Notes under the pieces: generated by a model
What the model was told of the DNA's origin: nothing
Seen by the model: the letters and a program-made list of their open reading frames with translations, nothing else
The model's database searches: none
Translations under genes and position numbers: made by a program
Part shown: positions 24,441-36,691 of the stretch, one piece after another
Numbering within the stretch: position 1 is the stretch's first letter
Layout of the letters: each line of letters opens with the position of its first letter
Origin: Acanthornis magna
Lineage: Eukaryota > Chordata > Aves > Passeriformes > Acanthizidae
Length of the DNA: 64,000 bases
Reading direction: 5' to 3'
NCBI GenBank assembly: GCA_036785705.1
Contig: JAWUZG010000051.1
Coordinates: 14,102,501 to 14,166,500, forward strand

Positions 24441-26639
24441 CATTGTCCTCAGGCTTAAATTCAATGTCAAAATCCTTTGTTAACACAGAGTTAATGTTGC
24501 TTGGTGATGGCTCATTCATTCCCAGAACATTATGTTCATCAAAACGCAAACTTGTGGAAAAACAGGGCATTTAGAGTTAAAGTACATGCCCAGGCAACCT
24601 TAGTTGTGCTCCTTCTGAGCTGGCAGCTGCCAGAGGGACTGTCAGCTCTCTGTCTGCATTCACTGCGTCAAGTATAAAGTGTTCTGTGATGATCAGTGGG
24701 AGCATTACCTGGGACCGGAGGGGGTGAGCAAGGAGGGGAGAACCAGTCCCTGGGGGGCAGGAGAGAGGGGGTTCTGGCTGCCATCTCTGGGATGAAAGGC
24801 AAAGTGCTTCTGCCCATGGGATACGCAGGTTCTTTCAGTGCACCACTTTCAAGGACAGAAGGAGTTTACATGTGATTAGAACGTCCTGGGGTAAAGACTT
24901 CACCAGGCACTCCATTCTGCAACAACACCGAAGGCAACAACTTTTTGGCAAGCATCAGCTCATAAAAATGCAGCCATGTGGCAGCAGTGCTTTGGGAAGA
25001 GCACGCTGGTGCTCACTGAGAGAGCAGGTCCTGACCCACTCCACTGCAGAGCCACTGGGGTGGGGGAAAGCTATGCCCAGCAGCAAGTTCAGCTAGCCCA
25101 GCAGGTTTGGCACAACCACAGCTGGGGAGGATTCATGCGATTTTTGGCAGCATCAGGCTGTTTGCCCTTTTGTGAGTTGCAGTCATGCTGTTTCTACCAC
25201 AGAGGCTGCTGTGTCTAAGGTGAAGGATGCTAGGAGGCTGCCATGAGCTTCAGCTCCATCCCAGGCTCCATATTAAGGGAATTCAGACCAGGATTGACAG
25301 CACGGCTACAAAGATGTATAGTGCACCAGAGCCAGGGCTGAAAATTTTGGCAATTTTAATACATGGTGATTGCAGAATCTTCAAGCACAGCAGCAAAGAA
25401 TGGCCAGAGGGACTCCCTCTCTACACCACTGCCCTGTTACCCCATGCTGCTGCCATTTCCAGCTCACCTTTCTCACTGCATTAAAACATTAGTGCTTTAG
25501 AAACTCCTAATGTTTAAAACAAAGTTTTAAAGTGTTTGCAACTGGGTATGTATTTCTTAATCAGTGACTTACAGGAGGTTTGATACAAAGGGCTGCCACA
25601 AATCCTGCCCTAGACAGGCTGCTCAGCATCCTCCTGTCCAGCCAGGCTTTGTGCTAGGCTCCTGATCTCCAGAAGTTTTGGGGGAGCAAGATGCATTTCT
25701 TAAATTTATTCTCTACTTTCTGTAGTCTTTTACATGTGGAATGTGCGCAGTACCTGCCCTCTTGTTGACCCAAAAGGGCAGCTGGCCACACTTGCCACGG
25801 CAAGGATGTGCGGATGATGGGAGCTGATCTGGGGGAAACTAAGGGCTGTCAGCTGGCAGGCCTGGAGGGCCCCACTCCAGAAAAAAGAGACAAGGAATGA
25901 GCAAAGAGTGATTTCTCAGGTGGCAGCTGCTCCTCAGACAGAGCCAAGACTTCTGCGACAGATGCTCGCTCTGCCTGCAAGGCTGGAGGAAACACAGCCC
26001 CAGGTGACTGTGGTGCTGAGGGAGTTCCTGGAAAACACAAGCACCCTTGCTAAAATGAGGCCCAGCAATGATGCAAAAGGTTTTCTAGGAATTCTTGAGT
26101 ATCTAGGTGAGACTGAGAACTGCCCTGAGGATGTGGAGATCATTATGCCAGCCTGTCTGGGAGGAGGAGCTGAGCCAGACGAGTGGGAAGGAAGCACTTG
26201 AACCTGCAGAACACTACTTGCTGCATCTCTGGACTCACCTGCCCTGATTCAAGGACTTGCTGCTTCCAATAAGGCACTGGGTGGGAAACATGTGCCCTCG
26301 GGTCCCACATTCCTCCAGCCAGAATACCTGGCCACGTCTGGATTTCCTAAAGCCCTATTTAGAGAAGCTTCCAACTGGAGAATCAGTAAATAATCCAGGA
26401 GGTTTTGGGTCTAGTGAGAGGGCCCAGAACTCTTGTGCAACTCTTGTGCACTCAGATCAAATAGTGGAAAATTACTCAGATAGGAGACAGCACTGTGGAG
26501 TATGAGGAACATAAAGATGGAGAGTGCAAAATGAGAAAAGGACAGTGCTCTGTCAAACAGACAGAACACGCTTATGGATACAGGCAGTTGGATCTGCTTG
26601 CCTCTGAAACAGAAGAACTACATCAAATCCTGATGGAAA

Positions 26640-27234
26640 GCGCCCACAAGTGCTGAGTGAGCTGGCAGAAGTCATTGCAAGGCCACTCTCGATAACTCTT
26701 CATTGGTCATAGCACCTGGGAGAAGTACCTGAAGACCTGGGGAAAGCAAACATCTCTCCTGTCTTCAAGAAGGACAGGAAGGAGGATCCAAGGTCAGTCA
26801 GCTTCACCTTGATCCCTGAGAAGGTGATGAAGAGGTAACCCTGGAAATCATTTCCAGGCACATGAGTGCCAAGAAAATCATCAGGAGTAGGCAGCATGGA
26901 TTCACCCAGGGAAAGTCATGCTTGACCAACTTGATAACCTTCTATGAAAAAATGCCTGACTTTCAACAGGGCCTTTGACCCTGTCTCCCACAAGATGCTC
27001 ACAGACAGGCTGCTGACGTGTGGGCTGGATAAGCAAACAGTGAGATGGCTGAAACCTGGCTGAATGGCTGGGCACAGAGGGTGGTGAGCAGTGACACAAA
27101 GTGTAGTGGGAGGCCAGCACCTAGCATTGACTCCTGGTTGATGCAGGCCCACGGGTGATTCCTCAGCAGGGGCAGGCAGGATCATATGACCTCCAGAGCT
27201 CCCTTCCAACCTCAGCCACTCTGTGATTCTGTGA
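26640..27234 (+). mobile_element. CR1 LINE fragment with reverse-transcriptase part and 3' end
   Basis: The + strand encodes a broken CR1 reverse transcriptase. LSELAEVIARPL is followed by PVFKKDRK, then GRQHGFTQGKSCLTNL-like text, then AFDPVSHK (26971-26994) and GLDKQTVRW. Stops, frameshifts and an internal deletion before AFDPV destroy the frame. The middle and end of the polymerase are missing, and the sequence jumps to the 3' tail (cctccagagctcccttcca, then ctctgtgattctgtga, ending about 27234). This is a dead 5'-truncated copy with an internal deletion. It may start earlier, near 26520. The tail style is avian. Confidence 0.85.
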
Positions 27235-27310
27235 AACCACTTCCTGGGAATGGTCTCTCAAGAGTGCCACCCCAAGCTGTGCCTGGGCTTTGTCTCAGGC
27301 AGCAACAGCT

Positions 27311-27510
27311 GGATTGGGCTAAAACTGCAGCAGCAGTGTGACAGAATGGGTGGCTGCAGGTCCCCAGTCTGGATTGGGCTGGAATGGGCTAAAACTGCAG
27401 CAGCAGTGTGACAGAATGGGTGGCTGCAGGTCCCCAGTCTGGATTGGGCTGGAATGGGCTAAAACTGCAGCAGCAGTGTGACAGAATGGGTGGCTGCAGG
27501 TCCCCAGTCT
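27311..27510. repeat. Three-copy minisatellite (60/70/70 bp)
   Basis: Copies lie at 27311-27370 (60 bp), 27371-27440 (70 bp) and 27441-27510 (70 bp). Copies 2 and 3 are identical. Copy 1 is the same but lacks the 10-bp GGAATGGGCT, itself a near-duplicate of the preceding GGATTGGGCT. The array directly follows the CR1 copy. Confidence 0.97.
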
Positions 27511-28580
27511 GCCCTGTGTCTCAGGGCTGAGTACTCTGGCACAAATACAGTCGTGGCTTCAGGACATGGCAGGCTGAGCCTCTGACAAGGACAGCGTGAC
27601 TTCCCCATCCCACAAAGAGGTGGAATGAGGGAAGGATGGAGCTGGTAGGAGAGAAAAGGACATGATGGACAGCGAAACTGTCTGCAACTTGCTCTGCTTC
27701 TCATCAGGAACTGCTCCTTCCTGCCATATGGCTACAGGCCTTGCCTGCTGGGGAAAAAGAAGTGTCCAGGTGTGTGATATGGGGGAGAAACAGTGGCAAG
27801 CTTGCAAGATGTGCTGTGACTAGCTAACACTACTGCTGCTGAGCTTAGCTCTTTGGGAGCTACAGCACAAGGAAGACGATGAAGTAACCCTGGGAGATAA
27901 GCTGTCCGCAGTACAGTGAGAGGAAGCAAGGCAGCTGGTGAGTTCTCCCTGCTGATGCTGTAAACACATCTAAAAAATTACTTCCCTGAACATGATGTTT
28001 ACCTGAAACTTGGGAGCCTTGCCCAGAGGGATCTGCTCCAGATGCTGTGAAAACTCTGGGACACAGTAAAGGTGCAAGAGCTGCTGAAACCTGAAAAGCC
28101 ACCCAGACTGATGCAGCCCAAGCCTGCTAACTCTGAAAACCTCTCAGCATGTTTTAGTCCATAATGAATTCCAGAGGGGTTCACGGTGCACAGACTTGAT
28201 GCATCTCTGATGTTACAGACTGTTAAAACACTTGTAACAGACCATCCTTCCACACTTTGTGGTGCTTACCCAAGGGGATCCTGGCAGACTTTGTTATCCC
28301 TAGAACCCAAACAGCAGACTACTAATCTGGTACTTGCATTTTATTCTGGCTGGATTTGCCTCCTGCCCCTTCAGCTGGCCACAGCCCCAAGCCCCGCGCC
28401 CCCAACCTCTTTCTCATCCTTGTCAGGCAGCAGCTACATGTATGAATTAGCTTCCCCTCCAATGTGCACTTCAAACCTGAGAAAACCCCTCCAACTTCAA
28501 TTCATCAGCAAGATCACATTAAGCCCATCTAACCTCGCTGTCTGACAGGGTAACTGCACTAGCGGACTGGGGGGCAGGGG
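27511..28580. other. Intergenic stretch with nothing recognised
   Basis: No exon, RNA gene or known repeat is seen between the minisatellite and the next CR1 fragment. Confidence 0.4.
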
Positions 28581-28584
28581 GGGT

Positions 28585-28995
28585 GTAGTAGATGTGATAC
28601 GTCTTGACTTCAAAGCTTTTGGTAGAGTGAAAGGCACAAACAGTGGAAAAAACCACAGTCAGAATTGCCAAAAGACACACACAGTTGCCAAAAAGTATAT
28701 AGAGCTGGTGTGGGGAGATTGCACTGTCAGGGTAGAAAGGCACTTTTCAACGGGGCTGTGGAAATCAGTAGATTAATTTTCATCACTGAAAGCTTAAGCT
28801 GTGTGGTAGGAAAAGCTTTTTAACTATCGAGCAATAAAATGCTGGACTAGATTGGCCAGAAAGCCTTGTCACTGTAGGCTGTTGAGAACAGGTTCAACAA
28901 ATATCTGTCAGGAATGAGTTGTGCTTACTTAATCTTGTCATCGGGTCAGGAGGCTGAATTACATGGTTGCCCGAGGTCTTGTCCCAATTTCATTT
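28585..28995 (+). mobile_element. Old CR1 LINE fragment, internally deleted
   Basis: Positions 28591-28629 translate as DVIRLDFKAFGRV, a decayed form of the CR1 reverse-transcriptase motif LDFSKAFDxV with one codon lost. Near 28880-28990 the sequence resembles the CR1 3' region (aggttcaacaaatatctgtc). Most of the polymerase between them is deleted. Confidence 0.6.
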
Positions 28996-30180
28996 CCCCC
29001 AATTAAATTAAATAAACCTCAGAAATCATTGTCAGAAGCAAGCTGCAGAGAGCTATACTTAATGCATCCCCCCCACCCCAAGTCAAGTGTTAGATCAGCA
29101 CTGATCCCATCCAGATGTAAACCAGGTTCGGGACCTACCACTCTTCCTCCAACACTGAAAACCAGCACGATGAAACCCTTTCAGCTCTGCTGCACAGGCA
29201 TGTGGTACATTTAGTTCGGACTGGCTTTTGTGTATTTCTCCAAAGAACTGAGCCTTTTCTGAGATGCTGGGTTTTAAATTTCCTTTCTGAGAGAGCTTAT
29301 GGGAGCAGGCATTGTGTGGGAGAAACACCAAGCAGTCACCTGCATAAAGAGCGTAAGACTTTGGACTGATCTCTTGCCCTTGAAGGAAAAACTCTTTGGG
29401 GGATGGAGCAGAAAAATGTGGGCTTGCGGGCCTGTGTTCAGCACATCTTTTCTTATAATGCTGTGCTTGTCGTGCTAACCTGCTCTGCCTGCCAAGGAAG
29501 CATAGCAAATTGCAGGGAGAGGTAAATCTGTGCAGCCTTAAAAAGAGCCAAACTCGGAAGAGAAAGGGACTGCCCAACTAAATCATGGCTGAGCTCCTTC
29601 CCTTCTATAATGGCTCATTTCACTGCGCACATCCCTGTGTATAAAATGGATTTCTAGAGAGAAGTTCATACATTCCAGCCTTTTGCTAAGCTAAGGAAGA
29701 CTCCATGTCCGCTCACATGGAGAGCAGGGGTAGGCACGGAGACAGACTCTGTTATTCCAGCTCCCCCACACTGCTGCCAGCCCCGAGCCCACTTCTGAAT
29801 ATGAGTGACAAATTGTATATAGCATCCTAAATAAGATTAACGTAATGATCTCTTTAAGGCTGTTGTCTTTGTGATCACGTCACATCGGGGCTTCATAATC
29901 ATCTCGTGAATGATGAATGCACCCAGATCTGTCTCTTCTTCTGTCATTTCTAACCAGCGAATCTCTGTGTGTAAAAGACATTCCTGTTAGCAGGAGAAAA
30001 GAACAGGACCTCACACTTCTCTGCTTCAGACTGTGAGTAATTCTCCTAAATGCATTTAATCAGCAAACTTCCTTTTCATGCTGCTTTTTGCTGAGCTAGA
30101 GCCATTACTGCAAGCAGAATTATTCCCAGGGCCAGTGACATTCCTCCATGGTGGCAGTTCCCTTTTGACTCCACACATCA
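28996..30180. other. Intergenic stretch with nothing recognised
   Basis: I see no coding exon or known repeat. The AT-rich part at about 29800-29950 looks compositionally uniform and could be a conserved non-coding element, but I cannot test conservation. Confidence 0.35.
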
Positions 30181-30620
30181 TCTGCCTCTCCCCTGCATTT
30201 TACCCACCTAAAATTCTCCTACTAATTCCTTTCACTTTAGCTTATCTAGCTGCCTTCCAGCCCCTACTGCATCAAATGCCCTGCTGAAATCCAACTAGAT
30301 TAGATTTACCAATTTCTTTTTTCACCCAGGTAAGGGAAAGGAGGTAAAGAAAAGGATCAAGTTAAGGGCACACAGTGCTTTTGTTGATAAACCCATTTTG
30401 TATTTGATTCCATTTTCTACTTACTGCTGTAGCTTTAATTTTGTTTTCCTTCTGTAATTTGTTCTTAACCTTATACTCTGTTGAGACTAGACTAATGGGT
30501 TTGCAGCTGCCCAGGGTACTTTGTTTTCTCTCTTCCTGAAATATAGCTCCTTTTTCCCAGCCTTGACATGCTTACTCTGAAGTTGATAGATATGCTGCAA
30601 ATCTTTGCTCCCAAAACTGC
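30180..30620 (-). mobile_element. Ancient CR1 LINE reverse-transcriptase fragment, antisense
   Basis: The reverse complement of 30265-30294 translates as LDFSRAFDAV, the CR1/LINE reverse-transcriptase signature. The following + strand text (for example 'ttgataaacccattttgta' and 'taatttgttcttaacctta') matches the antisense order of old amniote CR1 polymerase sequence. No frame is intact. Confidence 0.75.
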
Positions 30621-31470
30621 TGCTTCCTCAGCCGGCTTTGAAAAAAAACCCCACAAATATCAAGGTAGGGTGGTGAGCTCCAGCCCTGCTGCTATAGACC
30701 TTCTCGAGGTTTAACTTTTGCCTTAATACATCAAGTTACTGTTCTCCACCCTTTCTTCTATCCTCTTCTCCCACCTTTTTCAGCATCATCCTTCTTATTG
30801 AGAAATGACATGAGGCATCTGTAAAGACCCAGAAGTGCTTTAGCAGCACTGTGGTGAGCACTGAAGGTGGTGTGGGGAGTGCATCAGCTGAGCACCCACC
30901 ACTCTGCTCTCCTGGTGAGCTGAAAGCCACAGTTTAGGCTACCAGAGAGGCACATTTCTTAAAAAGAGGGGGCCTGAGAAGTAACTATTTAACTTCTGAA
31001 AGGGAACAGAGATCCCCTGAAACTCATCACAGATTCTCTGACTGCACAGAAACATGCAGACACCTAAGCCAAGGATTTAAAGGAGTTATTAAACTCTCTC
31101 TGCTTCAGAAGAGGTGAAGGTTGTGTGTAGGGAAGGAACTCTTATATGCTGCAATATAGATTTAAATGACATTTCGGTGATTGCTGCTGTTCAGAAGAAC
31201 GTGGGCATCACAGCTTAAGGAGCCACCCCAAACCAACTGGGTCCTGCTGTTAGGAGATTCATCTGTAGTATAAAATGGGACAAGTTGTGCTACAGAGGGT
31301 GGCAAGCCAGCTGGAGAAGAGACATTCGTGCAGAAGGGCTTTACAGATGCTAATGCTGCTGTCAGCACAGATGCATTTCCACGGGGCCAAGCAAGCATAC
31401 TGACCTTCTGGCTTCCAGCGTTGTGAAGACACTGAACATTGGCTCATGGCAGATTAGCAGCACAAAAACC
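30621..31470. other. Intergenic stretch with nothing recognised
   Basis: I see no gene or known repeat in this interval. Confidence 0.4.
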
Positions 31471-31479
31471 CTCACTGAC

Positions 31480-32070
31480 TCACACAAAAAAATCAGGTGG
31501 GAAGGGATCTCTAGAAGACTGTAGTCCAATTCCCAGCTTACAGGGAGCAGGGAGCTAGACCAGGTTGCTCAGGGCCTTGCTTCTGAACATCTCCAAGGAT
31601 GGAGATATCCCAGTCTTTTTAGACACCTGTTCCCCGACTGAACTGCTCTCAAGGGGAAGAAATATTTCCTTATACATGTGTAGAATTTCTTTGTTTCAAC
31701 ATTTGTCCATTGTTTCTTGACCTTTCACTATGTTGCCTTTCTCAGTCTGGCTTCCTCTTCTCTGTAGCTTTCCTTTAGGTAGGAGAAGACAGCAGCTAGA
31801 CACCCCCTCGGTCTTCTCTGTTTAACAAACCCAGCTCCCCCAGCCTTCTCCTTGTGCGTTCTGTGCTCTAGCTCTCCACCATGGGGGCCTTTTGCTGGCC
31901 ATGCCACAGTTTGTCAATATCCATCTTGTACCGAGGAGCCAGTCCTGAGCATAATCTTCCAGCTGGGGCCTCCCACTGCTCAGGTGGATGGGAATAATAA
32001 TTTCCCTTGATCTGCTGACTACACCTTTGCTAATGCAGCCTAGGCTTCAAGGAATCTTCATTGCTTGAAG
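31480..32070 (-). mobile_element. CR1 LINE 3' region, antisense
   Basis: The + strand runs in the antisense order of an avian CR1: 'gggaagggatctctagaag', 'agaccaggttgctcagggc', 'acatctccaaggatggag', 'tccattgtttcttgacctt', 'cttgtaccgaggagccag', 'taatgcagcctaggcttc'. The element therefore lies on the minus strand with its 3' end near 31480. It is diverged and 5' truncated, with no coding potential left. Confidence 0.8.
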
Positions 32071-35000
32071 GGCTCATTGCTGAATCATGTTTAAAATGCT
32101 TCTTGATATTTTTTGTGGGGATCTAGTAAAATACAGGGGTTATTGCCACAGAGAACTTGTGGCCCCACTGGAACAGGCTTTGCCTGTGCATGTGTGGTGT
32201 GCATTGGCTGTGCCCATGCAAGAGAGATCCCCTCAGGCACTTCTGATGTGACTGTGATTTTTGCCCTGTGCTGAAGGTCTTCAGGAACAGCTACTCTGGC
32301 TGTCACGACATATCCAGTGAGTGATACTTTTTCCTCCTTCGAAATCATGGGATTTGTATTCATGGCACACTGGCCAGAAGTTTCGGTAACTAACTGCCCT
32401 TACTACACTACAGTGGCCAAATGAAGTCAGCCTGGAGCCAAGGCTGATCCAATCACAGGTTGTTATGTTCCTGCCCAACAGGGACCTACCTCCACATTCC
32501 CAGTTGCAGAGAAACCTACTTCTTTCAGTGGAAAAGCATTGGATCATTGCTGCATATGCTTCAAATTCCAAGGCATATCCCAGGTGTATGGTTTCTGCTC
32601 CTTGCCCTTAAAAGAGCAAGATGCCACTATAATGAAATGATTTAGGCAACCAAGCATGTGCAGGATAACACGCATCTATAACTCTCCATTACCGTGTATT
32701 TCTAAAAGCTTAAACAACACTAAGCAGAGAAGTTACCAAGCAGGGGAAAATGCAATCTATTTCCACACAGCAGAAAAGAAAAAAAAAAAAAAAAGAAATA
32801 ACAACCAAGAATGACGTGCTGAAATGCTCTCTGCTGTGTGCTGCCAGGGGATTTAATCAGCCGATTGCCAAAGAGATGTCAGTTCCCTGAAAAGAGTGAG
32901 GACAACACGCCTTGCTGAGAAATGTACTCACAAAATTAAAATACCAACTGCAGGATAAACCCAATATTGTCCTACAAGCAGCTAAAAATTTGGGTGAGAA
33001 TGAACAGCCTCCATCCTTAAAATGTGTGTCACTGGATCATCACACCTTCCAAGTCTATCTGTCCATCTCTGCCTACTGGTCAGTATCCCCAATGAATTCA
33101 GGTACCACTAGAGCCAGCTTAAGAAACACATCAGGCCAGGTTTACCAGCCCTAGAAGCCAGTCAAGCAGGATCCTGTGACACAAAATACCACCTATATTA
33201 CTGGGACAGCCACCACAAACAGTGCAGTTTACCCACAGACAGCAAACAAAAGGTGTTTGAGCACAGAGTGTACAGTGGCACCACAGGAGGATGGTCTGCG
33301 ATCACCACTGGAGGTCCAGGGGTGGGTGCCTTGTGTTGGGGTGGTGAGAAAAGAGAGAAATGGAGAAATCAGGAGAGTACATAAAGAAGGAAAGCACTGA
33401 AGTGGGAACGTGACAGTCAGATGTGATTGTGGAGGAGGCAACAAGGATGGGAGATGGAACAGGCAGCCAGCGTGGAGGTGTGTGTTTGCCACCCTCCTGG
33501 GCCAACGCTGCATAGAAGAGCTTGTTACAAAGGTTGTGAGAGAGCAACTGTCGTGCTAACTGGCTGGCTTTCTCCACACATTTTCTTTTCTGAGCTTGTC
33601 AGGAGCTGGTGCCCTCAGCAGGAGGTGGGAACCCGGCTGTTACTCACATGATTCTGCTCCCAGGAGGGCGGCCCCACTAACCTCCACCTACCACCTGCTC
33701 CAGGGCTCAGTTACCTCCTGCAGTCACTTGGCATTGCTGCCGGCTTATTTTCTTGCTGCAGAGGTGTAAACCTCTCTGTCACCCCCTTTCCAGCTCCCAG
33801 CCTGGGCTGACAGTGCCACTGGGAGAACCCCATGGCTGGTGCAGCATGGCCACCCATCTTCACACAGCCCTGAGCCCCAAGATGGCACACTCTGAGCAAG
33901 TTGAATAGATGGAGGCTGTGCCAAAGCTGGCCTTTCGAAAGAAATGAACCAGTCTAGAGACTGGACTGGGTTTGGGGGTCTCCACTACGCACATCATGTT
34001 ACTTGCCGTGGGGCCAGCTCTCAGCCAAGCCTGCCTTGGTGTGTAAGCACAGGGTAAGGAGGGCACCTCTTCACCCCACATTGCCTCTTCTGCCCCCAGC
34101 ACCAGTGGTTTTACAGAGGTTTTTATTCACCACACTCCACAGGTGAGCCCAGCCAGTCAGTGTTATGAAATCCTAGAAGCCCTAAACATACACATGTGGG
34201 ACACGGGTGCGCCTCACCAGGGAGAAACCAGCAGTGGCGACCAGGATGCTCTTCCCTGGAGTGGAGGAGCAAGGGGAGGCAGGATAAGTAAAGGGAGGCA
34301 ACAGAGAGCTGGGAAAGAAGGTAAAGAGATCAGCTGTACTCTCCAGAGACACACACCCGTGTTTCTCTGACTTTGCCTCCTCCTAAGGAAAGATAAGACA
34401 AATCAAGTGTCTGTGGCAGATGTTAGTCACGCTGCCTCACGTGCTACTGAAGGGTGCTTGGCAGTGCGGGGCGGGAGGGGGAGCAGAAAACTCCAGGTAC
34501 CCTAAGAAAAATTAACCACTTTGTCCCAATCCTCAAGTGACAGCTTCCCTTCCCTCAAGTATAGGGCATTCTGACAAGCACTGCCAGTTATCAAGTCCAG
34601 GCCAGCCCTCTTCTTCGAGGAGACTCTCAGTCCTGTTTCTTCCTAGGTAGCATGCAGGGAGGAAGGAGGCTATAAAGGACTCTCTGGCAAAGAAGAGAGA
34701 AGTAAAAGAGATGTCAGTGCCAGGATGGAGTTCTTCTTCCAAGGCATAAGATTGAATACATTTGCTGCGTTGCAGAACGAGGAGGGAAATGTCACCTTCA
34801 GAGGTGATCTGACAATCACAAAAATAAATTACATAGAGGAGAGAAAAAAAAAACCACAACAAGATGAGCATTTGTGAATATTCATGAGCAAGTCAAAACC
34901 CCCAAATTAACAAGGAAATTAATTTCCAAACTGATTAGGCTGCCAACTCCTTTTATTTAAACAAATCAACAATTGCCTTCATGTGACTCCTGCTGAAGAA

Positions 35001-36060
35001 CGCAGAGCTAATCCTGACTCCTCCCAGAAGGAAGCTTTGTGCTGCCTGGGATGACCAATACCCCACCACGTTCTGGGGACAGGCAGGCGCTGTGGCTGGA
35101 GCCGCCTGCGTCTCAGCCACCGGGAGATTTCCCTCTGCCCACTGCTCCGGATGTTGCGGTTTCACGATCGCCCGAGCCAATCTAACCGCTGGCTGCCGTA
35201 CTTGTGCTCTCCCTGGTCCCACCCTCTTACTCATGCTGGCTCTGAAAAGCTGTTCCAGCATGCCAAGCTGGCAGAAAACTCATGCAACAATTAAAAAAAG
35301 AGATTTCTCTCAAGTCAGAGCACTGAAACAGCTTAGCCAAACGCCCAGTGCGCAACACCACAGGTGAGGAAGGTGACCTAACCTGACCTGGGAGGTGGGC
35401 CCAGTGCCAAAGTTAACCCTGCTGCGAGTAGCGGAACAAAGTGTATCTTATCCTGAAATCCCTTTCTGCCTGAAGTGTCTAAGACAGAGCAGAGCAGCAA
35501 CAGCCAGCGTGGTTTGGTGATTTTGTGGGGTGTCCAGTTCGGTGTGGGGGTGACCAGCCAGCCTGGCTTAGCGATCCGGTGGAGCGGCTCCGTGGTGTCT
35601 CCGGCAGGAACAGCCTGATGCCTTCTCCCGCGCGGTGCCCGAGGCTGAGGGGATTGACTGCCTGCAGCTTCTCCCGCTGCACAGCAACGCGCCCGGCAGT
35701 GCCAGCGCACGGGAGGCAGCGCGAAACTGCCAGACAAAACTTAGGTGGGCTGAATCTGTGAAACTGAATTCTCAATGACTGAGAACGAGGGTGAGATGCA
35801 GCCCCCTCTGGGGTCAAGTTGTGAACGGTTACAAATACAAAAAAATGAGTATTTGGATGAGGTTACATAGAGCCTCTGGCTGCCGACTGCGGGAAGAGGG
35901 TTACCCTGTTTCCCTCCACGCCTGGCCTTGCCCTCCTGTTCCCGACAGGGAATGAGATGGACCAGTTTGGCCGTCTGGCAGAAAACCAGCTTGCGGGAAG
36001 TCCTTTCTGTTGGGTTAGCAGGACAAGCATGTTTAACAGCGTGCCAGGAAACGCTCGAGC
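32071..36060. other. Intergenic region upstream of ZNF384
   Basis: No gene is recognised. It includes an A16 run (32779-32794) and a 14-mer at 34875-34888 that recurs in the ZNF384 promoter. The part beyond about 35 kb grows richer in GC toward the CpG island. Confidence 0.45.
32779..32794. repeat. A16 homopolymer
   Basis: Sixteen consecutive A on the + strand. I see no recognisable element attached. Confidence 0.85.
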
Positions 36061-36071
36061 CAGCGCAGGCT

Positions 36072-36189
36072 GGGACCGTCCCAAGCGCTGGCAGTCAAAC
36101 TTTGGGACAACTCCTCTGGATCATCCCGGCGGACCGGGACCGTCCCAGGCGCTGGCAGGCACAGCGTTTGGGACAACTCCTCCGGATCA
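36072..36189. repeat. Direct duplication of a 52/54-bp module before ZNF384
   Basis: Copy 1 (36072-36123) and copy 2 (36136-36189) share GGGACCGTCCCA, GCGCTGGCAG, TTTGGGACAACTCCTC and GGATCA in the same order, with few differences and a 2-bp length change. Each copy starts with the palindrome GGGACCGTCCC. It sits just upstream of the CpG-island core. Confidence 0.9.
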
Positions 36190-36245
36190 GCCCAATCCCG
36201 CGCTGACCCTGAGGCAGCGGCGGCCGAATTATTATTCAGAGTGGT

Positions 36246-36261
36246 TCATGAATATTCATGA
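36246..36261. promoter_or_regulatory. 16-bp perfect palindrome TCATGAATATTCATGA
   Basis: It is a perfect inverted repeat. Its core ATGAATATTCAT resembles a POU homodimer (MORE-type) element. The 14-mer TGAATATTCATGAG is repeated exactly at 34875-34888. Confidence 0.5.
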
Positions 36262-36294
36262 GGGCGACCGCCTCGCCTCTCCCCCGCCCGCTCT

Positions 36295-36306
36295 CGTCAC
36301 GTGACG
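36295..36306. promoter_or_regulatory. 12-bp palindrome CGTCACGTGACG (E-box/CLEAR-like)
   Basis: It is a perfect palindrome containing GTCACGTGAC, the CLEAR/USF/MITF-type E-box. It lies at the edge of the ZNF384 CpG island. Confidence 0.55.
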
Positions 36307-36444
36307 GCGCGAGGCCGGAAGCGGCCCTGCCGGCCGGGCTCGGGGACGCCGCGCGCCCGCCCGCCCCCCGCCCGCCACAGCCACTTCCGCCCTTCTGCCA
36401 GCCCGGGCTTCCCCGCGCGCCGGCGCCCTCCGCGCTTCCGGTAA

Positions 36445-36460
36445 GCGCGCGCGCGCGCGC
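36445..36460. repeat. (GC)8 alternating run
   Basis: Sixteen bases of alternating GC lie within the promoter. This is the strongest Z-DNA-prone sequence type. Confidence 0.9.
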
Positions 36461-36671
36461 TCGACCCCCGCCCCAACCTCCGGCCGCGGCGACCTCGCCG
36501 GTGCCCCCGCCCAGGGGAGCCTGCCCAGGGCCGCCGCCGCCGCTCCGCCGCCCCGTTTTCAAGCAAAACCGCCGATGACGCCGTTCCGCTCCTGTCCGCG
36601 ACCCGGAAGCGCCGAGGCGCGCCCCGCCCCCTGACCCGGAAGCGCCTCGCCGCTGTCTTTCCGGTGAGGAG

Positions 36672-36691
36672 GCCGCCGCCGCCGCCGCCGG
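36672..36691. repeat. (GCC)n triplet repeat
   Basis: About six GCC/CCG triplets lie in the ZNF384 CpG island, likely in a first exon or first intron. Confidence 0.8.

Larger units (their letters stand above)
17650..26500. other. Intergenic region, first part
   Basis: I see no gene here. A GC-rich patch (about 17830-18260) could be regulatory. A short dispersed repeat pair (21601-21687 and 22661-22744), an antisense CR1 fragment (about 24200-24440) and a CRE-plus-octamer site (22573-22590) are listed separately. Open frames are short and without recognisable domains. Confidence 0.5.
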
